Positions 56,352-64,000 of a stretch of 64,000 nt of DNA are shown piece by piece; position 1 is the stretch's first letter; every line of letters starts with the position of its first letter. Below the pieces are notes generated by a model, which saw nothing but the letters and a program-made list of their open reading frames with translations, had not been told where the DNA came from and did not search any database. The translations under genes and the position numbers were made by a program. Source of the stretch: Gyrodactylus bullatarudis (lineage: Eukaryota; Platyhelminthes; Monogenea; Gyrodactylidea; Gyrodactylidae); assembly GCA_012064415.1 (NCBI GenBank), contig SSNU01000038.1, forward strand, positions 223,630 to 287,629, in the 5' to 3' direction.

Positions 56352-57725
56352 CAGTCCTATATCGCATAAAGTTGCCTTAGTGGTTGGTCTAGGGAAGAGG
56401 ATAAGAAGAATAGCAAGTCCGGAGGAATGGCCGAATGAAATAGAGAATTCAAAGTTGTGTCTGATGGAGAATGGTTATCTTGAGAAATTTGTAGACAAAT
56501 TCATCAATATTTCAGATAATAGGGATGAAGATGTAAATACAGATGAAATTGAGAAAAAAAAATTTTTCATGAGACTCAACTTCAAAGGTGACGGTTTTAG
56601 TAATGACTAGAGCCTCAAAAAATATGCAGTTTTGATAGACTCAAATGCGCATATAAAATGCATTTTACTACTTATGAGTAAATAACAGGTAGGCACATTT
56701 AATTTATAAAGAGAATAATATTATTTAAAAATCAATTTATTGGTTAGAATATAGGAAAACCTTAGCTTTATATTTATTTATATTCCTGAATTTTAACGGA
56801 TTTTGAAATAGGGATTTTAGTAATGCTGTAATGAGGTCATGAAATCCCACGTCATTGCAAAATAAACATTGTATGCATCGACTTTTTAACTTGATTCTGG
56901 TTGGCCTATCATGTTTGTAGGTTAAATTTTATTGGCGTTTGCATTTGTACATGCATTTACATTTGACAAATGCAGATAAATGCAGTTATAACTTTTAAAT
57001 CCTTATATTAAGAAGAAATCTGATTACAGTTTTCGTCTAATTAGAAAAAGTATACCTTGTGATTAAAATATGCAAAATATGCGTTTTTGAGGCTCTAGTA
57101 ATGACATTAGAAGAAGACTTAACAATCTCATCAATCAACACGACAATAATATAAAATTGAAAATTGTATTTAAAACACAGAGACTGTTCAGTTTGATTCA
57201 TAAAGATTTACTAAAGCCGGAAGAGAAGACTCTACTAATTTATAAATTCCAATGTGACTGTGGTGCTTCTTACATAAGTAGAACAATTAGGAAGCTGTCT
57301 ACAAGATCAAATGATCATTTGAATAAGGATACTACAGGGACTAGGCATATCAAACAAGAGAAACATGCTGCTTCGAATTTTTCTATTTTGTACAAAAACT
57401 CAGGTGATGACAGTATAGATGTATGGGTTAAAGAGAAATTCTTTATTAACCCAATCTATGTGTTCAAAAAAACTACTCTACAATCTTCAACTCCCGTTGC
57501 CTATGTGAGCTTTTTCCCTTTTCTCTCCACTGTTGCTATTTATTGGAGAGTTTTGGTATTTTTTCAGCTTACATATTATTCTAATTTTATTCGTCTTTTA
57601 CTATTTCTTTCATTATTTGTAAATTATTATCACTTGAATGAATTTTTAACTTTTATCATTTTTAAAGCAATACCACTGATGGTGCTTTAAGAAATACGCA
57701 TATGGTGTTAAATATCTCTTCTTAT
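56352..57725 (+). pseudogene. PLE-A copy 3: 3' part of the RT plus GIY-YIG endonuclease, split by a hAT-like element
   Basis: Upstream part FSPISHKVALVVGLGKRIRRIASPEE...FKGDGFSND (to 56607). Downstream part, after the insertion, LNNLINQHDNNIKLKIVFKTQ through CDCGASYISRT and KHAASNFSIL. In the GIY-YIG core YIGRT has become YISRT, and the frame loses the last residues. The 3' terminal segment with a hammerhead relic follows (CTGATGG at 57676-57682, A9 changed to G). Catalytic RT motifs A-C are absent. Confidence 0.8.
56600..57105. mobile_element. hAT-like non-autonomous element inserted in PLE-A copy 3, 8-bp target duplication
   Basis: The body is 56608-57097 (490 bp) with ends TAGAGCCTCAAAAA and the complement of TTTTTGAGGCTCTA. 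The direct repeat GTAATGAC is at 56600-56607 and 57098-57105. Removing the element and one GTAATGAC restores continuity of the PLE sequence as seen in copy 1 (GTAATGATGTTGGG there). Many ATGCA motifs occur inside. Terminal sequence close to the element at 2372-2992. Confidence 0.85.
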
Positions 57726-58146
57726 CTTCAAATTTTTTCCGTTCAACTTGTAAGTAGTTTATAGAATATTTTTTGGTCTTCTGACTTTAAAATTGAAACT
57801 TTAAGAATGCTATTAGTTTCCTGCATTTAATACAACTCTTAAATTTTTAACAAGAAACTGGGATTAGTCTTTCTGAACCTTATTCAACTCGTGTTTTGAA
57901 AGGCCATCATTGATATTTCTGTATATAATGACAGCCTTCATTTTTATGGAATCTTTAAACTTTTTAATATCTCGTAAGGGTTTATGGATTAAGTTTTCAT
58001 AACTAATGCGGAATACGGATTTTAGTCTATATTCTTCAAGAAATAATTTATGAGTATGGTTAGTTACTTCATAGTAGATACTTAAATTTAAATATATATA
58101 TATATACTTAATATATATTAAGTGTGCTATTATATATATATATATA

Positions 58147-59683
58147 TAGTGGTGGCCAAAAAAAAGTTTTCACTTTAAAAACTTGTTGTTGTTTGGTTAT
58201 TTTAAATGATATTTAGTTGCAAAATAGTTCATTCGGTTGAGCAATATATGCAAATATCTAATATAGTAATTTTTTTTCGATTTGATTCATTCATAAATAC
58301 AAAATTAAGAAATTACCGTTTTCATTGAAATTTATATTGACAAAATAAAGTTTTCACTTTTATTTAGTGAAATCTCCATCATTTTGAACCACTGATAAGC
58401 ATCTTTTTGGCATAGATCTATAGAGATTTATAATAGTTTCTCTCTCTATTAAATTCCACTCTCTAAATATGCACTTTATTAATTCATCTTTATTACTAAA
58501 CTGTCTACCATTTGCATAGACATTTTGAGCTAGAATTCCCCAGAGATTTTCAATTGGGTTCAAATCTGGACTTCTAGATGGCCATTCAAGCAAAATGATT
58601 CCGTGTTCTCGAAACCAACTTTTGGTAGAAATTGATCGATGACAAGGGGCGTTATCCTGTTGAAAAATTAAATTTGAATTCACGAGCTCCTCTTTAAAAG
58701 GTAGAATACTCTCTTCTAAAACTTTTTGATAGAAATTTGAATCAAGTTTATGATCAACAACAACCAAACGGCCAACATTTTCGTTTGTTATAAAACCCCA
58801 TACCATTACAGTTCCTCCACCAAATCCTCTCTTAATCCTGGTTGGCTTAGGTACAGATTTGTCAATCCAACATACACTGAGACCGTCTGGCCCATCCAAG
58901 TTGAACTTCTTCTCATCAGAAAAGATTACCTTTCCCCAATTTTGATTTTCGATAATTTTCTTGCAAGCCCAGTCTTTACGAGAAATTTTATCATTCTCAC
59001 ATAATTTAGGAGTCAGTTTTGGTTTTCCCCAATATAAATTTTGTTCATTTTTTAAGAATCGACGAATCGTTCGATTGCTAGCTTTCAAATTAAACTGTTG
59101 TTTTATTTGTGTGGTCGTTTTTCTCCCGTTGACAGCCATCAACCTGATTATTTTTTTAAGAGAATTAGGAATTATACGTTTTCGACCTCTTTTTCGATTG
59201 GATTTTCTCGAAGAAAATAAGTTGTTTATGGTTGTTGAAGAACATCCTATTTCTTTGGCAATCATACGGTGGCTGATACCCTTTGATTTCAGTGATGACG
59301 CCAATTCTTTTTCAAAATTGCTTAGTTTTGAATTCTTCGGTCTTTCGATTTGCATTTTGAATTTGTTTCAGAATAATTAATGTAAGAATACTTGCAAATA
59401 AATATCTGATCAGCGAATTAATTTTCCTAATTCAAAAATCTTCTCACAAACAAGAAGTAGAAAGTTTAAAAAGTGAAAACTTTATTTTGTCAATATAAAT
59501 TTCAATGAAAACGGTAATTTCTTAATTTTTTATTTATGAATGAATCAAATCGAAAAAAAATTACTATATTAGATATTTGCATATATTGCTCAACCGAATG
59601 AACTATTTTGCAACTATATATCATTTAAAATAACCAAACAACAACAAGTTTTTAAAGTGAAAACTTTTTTTTGGCCACCACTA
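58147..59683 (-). mobile_element. Intact Tc1 transposon with long terminal inverted repeats
   Basis: The body is 58149-59681 (1,533 bp), flanked by TA (58147-58148 and 59682-59683). The 212-bp terminal repeats (58149-58360 and 59470-59681) differ at only two positions by eye. Each repeat carries the AAGTTTTCACTTT motif twice, near its outer and inner ends. This is the IR/DR layout of transposase-binding sites known from Tc1-type elements. It sits in a TA-rich microsatellite (58097-58148). Confidence 0.92.
58360..59355 (-). CDS. Tc1-type transposase, full length (331 aa)
   Basis: Cuts and pastes the surrounding element by a DDE mechanism at TA sites. The N-terminal paired-like DNA-binding region comprises two helix-turn-helix parts (LSNFEKELASSLKSKG...MIAKEIGCSSTTINNLF; then a second around IKQQFNLKASNRTIRRFL), joined by a basic RKSNRKRGRKR linker (GRPR-like AT hook and nuclear-localisation signal). 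The catalytic triad is visible: D in FSDEKKFNLDGPDG, D in FQQDNAPCH, E in SPDLNPIENLW, with 34 residues between the last two (DD34E). GGTVMVWGF, a glycine-box feature, is also present. No stop or frameshift. The ATG at 59353-59355 gives the usual family length. The stop codon lies at the inner edge of the left repeat. Confidence 0.95.
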   Translation of the reverse strand: MQIERPKNSKLSNFEKELASSLKSKGISHRMIAKEIGCSSTTINNLFSSRKSNRKRGRKRIIPNSLKKIIRLMAVNGRKTTTQIKQQFNLKASNRTIRRFLKNEQNLYWGKPKLTPKLCENDKISRKDWACKKIIENQNWGKVIFSDEKKFNLDGPDGLSVCWIDKSVPKPTRIKRGFGGGTVMVWGFITNENVGRLVVVDHKLDSNFYQKVLEESILPFKEELVNSNLIFQQDNAPCHRSISTKSWFREHGIILLEWPSRSPDLNPIENLWGILAQNVYANGRQFSNKDELIKCIFREWNLIERETIINLYRSMPKRCLSVVQNDGDFTK

Positions 59684-61353
59684 TATTAGAGTACGCCAAA
59701 ATTTTAAACTTTTCCCAGCCTTAATCTCATTTTGAAGATAAGCGAAAACTAAGCATGCGTTCTCGAAATATAAAATCTCAATTGAATATGACAATTTTGA
59801 ACAAACGACGAAATTTTTACTAATAGAAAGAACAAAATTAAAATTTTCGAACAGTTTTTGCAACATTTTTTTTCAATCGGGGAAATTAAAATTTTGTATT
59901 ACCCTAATATACATTGTAAAATGATCGATAGTATATGATAGTTTTTCACGATTAAACCTCTTAAAAAATAAGGCCGTATTTTTGCAAAAACTCTGAATAA
60001 AGAAATTTTTGTAAAACTCAGGCCTCATTGAGCCCTATTAGAATTTTCAAATTAGAGACAAGCGTACGCTAATTTAAAAAAAGCTCGTTCCTCTTGGATT
60101 TTTCAAACTGGAGCAAAAAAGATAGGTGGTTTCCTTTTTCAATGTATTTCTTAAATGCTGGTGATTTGAACAGACGACTTAAATGAAAAAGCTTTAATTT
60201 TGAAAAAAACTTCGTAGTATTAAATAAGCTAGGATCTTGGTTGTCTGTTTGTAGATTTATTCCCGCACATATTTATTATTGTTAATTAATAACTGAAATA
60301 ATTTTAATGCTTAGTATGTGATTACTATTTTAAAAAACGTTAATAGACCTAAGAAAAAGCTGAATTTTTTCTGCTATGAAATTTCAGAAATCTGACAATA
60401 AATGATTTGCAGGGGAGTGTATACCGGTGTAAAAATTTAAATAAATTAAAAGTACAAATTGACCAATTTACTCGTAAGTAAATATGTGTTCTTATTCAGT
60501 TCTTATTCTTTTTCTCGACATTGCTTTTGGAAATTCTAAATTAGAATTTCCTATTGCATTTTACAAAAATTCATCAAGACCTATACAACATATAGTATAT
60601 ATAATTGTCAATAGACCATATCTATATCAAACTATACAGTAGAATACAGTGTGATTCATCTAGTGTGCAGATAACTTGTTAAAAATAAAAAGAATAAACT
60701 GTATTTGAGAACTCAACTTAAATGTCAAGAGCCCTTGAGAGCTTCATAAAAGCTATTTTAAAGAAGCCTGAGTATTCTCTCTTTGATCTCAATGTGTTTT
60801 TATCTATTTTTAATGAACTTTACTCCACATCTTATTGTTATTCATTCAACAGTAGTTTGGTTTTAGATAAAATTATTTTGACAGAAAATCTACTTTTGTA
60901 AAGATTTTGTAAATCTATCAGAATGATTTTTTTATATGAAATTTGATAAAAGAACCTAGTTAAGCTTTCGAGTTACTAAAATCAATTCAGTACGATTTGT
61001 GACAAATTTCGACAATGTGAAAAGAAGCCTTTTCTCAAAATAAGATCTTCATATCAAAAAGCAGTAATTTGATGGCCAAGAGAGATACAGAAATATAAGA
61101 GCTAAAAATTTACCTATTTTATGTGATTGATCAAAATCATATGTAGATTGTAGAAAAAAACAAGAGGCCTTGACTAATAAAAAGTATTAGCCAATCAGAA
61201 TCAAATTGCAACCAAGCTACCGGATAAAAAATTTTGTATAGAAACTTTCTATAGTGGAAATGACAAAACGATTTACTTATCGTCAAGCTAAATATGAATT
61301 AATTCGAGTTTTTCAAGGAATAAAACAGATTATTTATAGAATTTAATTTTTTA
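59684..61353. other. No gene recognised
   Basis: AT-rich spacer between the Tc1 element and the LC8 gene. No ORF, repeat with target duplication or RNA signal was identified. Confidence 0.5.
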
Positions 61354-61359
61354 TTTATT
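61354..61359 (-). terminator. Possible polyadenylation signal of the LC8 gene
   Basis: TTTATT on the plus strand (AATAAA on the minus), 127 bp beyond the stop codon. Confidence 0.35.
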
Positions 61360-61486
61360 GATAGTCATCTATACATATTGTTTTAAAAGCATAGCATAGG
61401 GCCTTTAGCAATATCGTAGTAATAATCGATTGAATAAAATCAAGTTAAGAATTTTTAGGGAATGCCTTGAAAAGACTCCATATTTT

Positions 61487-61832
61487 TTAACCAGATTTGA
61501 AGAGAAGAACGGCAACTTGTCCCATGTAAAAGTAAATAAAATGCTTTGTCTCGTGGGTTACGTAGCTGAAAATATTAAATATTTATTAGGACGATTTATA
61601 AATTTATTTTGAAATAAGTATGCATTACAAATGTTACTTACCTTCCGAAGTTACGTCCAACAATGCAGTGCCAGGTTGGGTTATATTTTTTGTCAAATTC
61701 CTTTTTGATGTAGGCAGCTATGTCTTTTTCGATGTTGAATTTCTCCATAGCATTGTGGCATGCTTCAACTGCATCTTGTTGCATATCATCTGACATATCA
61801 GCATTTTTGACGACGGCTTTCTTTTCACTCAT
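61487..61832 (-). CDS. DYNLL1: Dynein light chain LC8 (DYNLL), 2 exons, complete
   Basis: A dimeric hub protein of cytoplasmic and axonemal dynein and many other complexes. It binds short TQT-type linear motifs in its partners. Exon 1 is 61642-61832 and exon 2 is 61487-61565, joined through a 76-bp GT-AG intron, giving 89 residues, exactly the family length. Start [20 protein letters not shown]; then the nearly invariant [44 protein letters not shown] and [11 protein letters not shown]. Differences from common animal LC8 are mainly at [10 protein letters not shown] and in conservative I/V and L/M changes near the end. All groove residues seem retained. The same polypeptide family also exists as DYNLL2, so the paralogue number is arbitrary here. 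Confidence 0.96.
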
Positions 61833-63730
61833 TGTTATTTAGTTCCGAGTACGAGATTAAGGAGTCTTAAATAAAGAGAATGCGATTGAGCAATTATCAA
61901 GACTATCTACCTTATATTAAATTCAACTATTTTTATTTAGCCAATCAGAATCGACTACATGAATATCTTTTAATGGCCAGAGTAGAGAGTGCAATATACT
62001 GTGTATTCATATATATATGAATGAATTTATAGTAAAGAATATTCAAGTATAATATACCATCATATACAAATAGGCTTTCTCTGTGTGTGTATGGACAATG
62101 AAAACATTCCTGATATGATAGTAGCCTGGTTGCAATGAACAATTTTTTATTCAAAAATTTACATATACAAAATACATATCTTGGATGTTGATTTTTAGCT
62201 TTTTCTATTTGTTTAATATTCATTCAAGGGACACTTAAAGGTAAAGAGATAGAGAACACAAATCTCTTGATACACTCATGTAGAGAATACTGTAACAAGA
62301 TGAATCTCAAGACAAACAAAAGTTTGAAACTTGAACAAATTGAAGATTTGCAACCAATCTACTGGACATTGTAATGAAATATGAGAATAAATTATTTTAC
62401 ATTATTGATTAACGACAAACTAAAATGGTTGCAGATGTATTTTTCTCTCATTTTTTAATACAGAATAAATAATCCATTAAGATTTACGAAACATGGGTGA
62501 ATTGTTTTACTTTTATTGAGCCATTATAACAAAATTGTTAAAAAAATTATCACAATTGACTTATAAATGAATGAATGATGATATCCGTAGAATAATAATA
62601 ATAGTCAACAAACATCAGCTAATTTATCACATACAAATCTTATTACAACTCTTCTTAATTTATAGTTCAGATACAGTAAGTTGGACAATTCAAGATTAAT
62701 CATACTGTGTACATTTATTTTTGCTTTGCTCACAGAATTGATGAGTCCAATGTTTCAGTGAGTCTAATGTGCGATACATTCAGGCTGAAACCCAAAATAA
62801 ATCCAGATTACGCTATATTTATAGAGTACAATTGAAAAGATGAAAAACTGCATTTAATTTTATTTCCTTAATGTCGTTGTTTGATAATGGTTTGTTAAGA
62901 ATTATGATGACACATTAAGGGAATACAGAACTGTCTTGACTTGGGAGTGTAAAGCCACATGTATTAACCCTCTCGGTCCCATGGCCAAAATCTAATGATT
63001 TCTCAAATTTTATTTCTTGTAATCCTACTAATTAGACCCTTTTGATCAAGGTTTGTTTCTATCCTTTTTTGACAGATGACTTCTTCATGCACTTTTTGTT
63101 GAGGTCGTAATACGTCCGATGGGGACTTGTAAGCGACTAAATGTTTAATACATTGATAAGCATATCTTTATTATTTAAACTGGTTAAATTAGAGAACAGT
63201 TGCCCCTCTTATTTCTCTCTAAGTTTACTTTGAATCGTGTTGGTCTTTTTTCTATCAATGACATGAAAACTCACCGCAAGAAATTCGTTTTCATTTCATC
63301 AATGTTGAAAAGCCCTTAGTCTCTTTGTCATTGAGAAAAATTACTGGAAAACAAGAGAGGGCAAATGTTCTATAGATTAGACGTTAAACTTTGAGAGGTA
63401 AATGGTTCAAATCAGACTAAATACTCCTATTCGAAAGATTGAGGATTTCTTCACCCTTTTCTTTGTATGATTTGCGGATTATTATTCTCAGGATCTGCTT
63501 CCAATCTTCTTTTTCTAGATCCAAAAGTTTGGCATAAAGAGGGTAATGTGAAATTATGAGTTGATATAATTAAGTTTTTCTGGAAATACTGTAGTCTTCG
63601 CCTTAGATTTGACGCAAAGAATACGAGATTTCTGAATAATTTTTTATTGCTAACTAATCAAATAATATCTTGAGAAAAAAGATAAAGTTCAATTTAGGAA
63701 GAAAAAATTATTTTTCTAATGAATAATAAA
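61833..63730. other. Upstream region of the LC8 gene and AT-rich spacer
   Basis: Holds the 5' UTR and promoter of the LC8 gene near 61833-61950, without a recognisable core element. Beyond it no gene, tRNA-like signal or target-duplicated repeat was seen up to the SINE. Confidence 0.45.
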
Positions 63731-63962
63731 CTGCTGCACTATTCATTAGTTAGAAAACCCTAGGGGTACGTCACAGCATATAGAAATATTAATAATTCGA
63801 GCTGCATAGAGTGTTGGATGAATTGATTGAGCATTGGAAAATGCGAGAGGTCCTAGGTTCAAATCTCAGGTTGTGGCATACTGACGAGTCCAAAAGAAGA
63901 CGAAACGCGCGTATATGTATACTTAGATTATTACTAAATGCTCTGTGAATTTCTTTCGTTTA
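63731..63962 (+). mobile_element. tRNA-derived SINE, copy 2, with an intact hammerhead ribozyme
   Basis: Collinear with copy 1 (5114-5350): CTGCTGCACTATTCATTAGT, ACCCTAGGGGTACG, a tRNA-like part with the B box GGTTCAAATCT (63857-63867), the hammerhead, and the TTTCTTTCG tail. The B box ends CT instead of CC. The A-box region has diverged (TTGGATGAATTGATTGAGCA). Confidence 0.75.
63877..63917 (+). ncRNA. Hammerhead ribozyme (minimal type I) in SINE copy 2, intact core
   Basis: Stem I pairs CATA (63877-63880) with TATG (63914-63917). The core CTGACGA is at 63881-63887. Stem II is GTC/GAC (63888-63890 with 63899-63901) with an 8-nt loop. GAAA is at 63902-63905. Stem III is the palindrome ACGCGCGT (63905-63912). 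Position 17 is A (63913), so predicted cleavage follows 63913. All invariant core positions are canonical. Confidence 0.82.
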
Positions 63963-64000
63963 CATTTTCATTTCATACTATAGATTTGCTGAAAAATTAG

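Noticed and set aside
58097..58148. TA-rich microsatellite as a regulatory element
   Set aside because: Simple (TA)n tract; its only visible role is as the TA target of the Tc1 insertion.

Overview
The window is AT-rich nuclear DNA from an invertebrate animal. Evidence for this is split genes with GT-AG introns, metazoan-specific genes (a BAMBI-like TGF-beta pseudoreceptor, a thioredoxin/NDP-kinase protein of cilia, trimethylguanosine synthase, mitochondrial CPT2, dynein light chain LC8) and a dense load of eukaryotic transposable elements. The species cannot be named from sequence alone. Introns of 28-35 nt, symmetric microexons and hammerhead ribozymes in short repeats recall flatworms, but similar traits occur elsewhere, so this is only a weak pointer.

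Layout. 1-623 (-) is the 5' part of a TGS1 gene. It is divergent from a nine-exon NME8/TXNDC3-like gene (941-9787, +), whose large introns carry repeats. A fast-evolving, lysine/serine-rich gene follows (10372-15217, +), built from four phase-1 microexons and two giant exons. A broken Penelope-like element (PLE-A copy 1) with inverted terminal repeats lies at 15687-17888. CPT2 (18925-21233, +) sits wholly inside the last intron of a minus-strand BAMBI-like gene, whose exons are at 18453-18737, 21424-21721, 36203-36468 and 41669-42012. From 22 to 58 kb the sequence is almost entirely mobile DNA: hAT-like elements with 8-bp target duplications, a degraded Tc1/mariner relic, palindromic foldback elements, a second PLE lineage (PLE-B) that landed in a foldback element and was itself hit by PLE-A, a Merlin-like fragment with a long inverted duplication around a 502-bp assembly gap, and a third PLE-A copy split by a hAT-like element. 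An intact, near-pristine Tc1 transposon lies at 58149-59681. The LC8 gene is at 61487-61832 (-), and a tRNA-derived SINE closes the window.

Main points of interest. Hammerhead ribozyme folds are present in two unrelated retroelement types: the tRNA-derived SINE (63877-63917 with an intact core, and a mutated copy at 5255-5296) and the terminal repeats of PLE-A (29524-29564 with an intact core, and further copies). Nested target-site duplications allow the order of insertions to be read directly. The microexon gene and the antisense-nested CPT2/BAMBI pair are the most interesting host loci.
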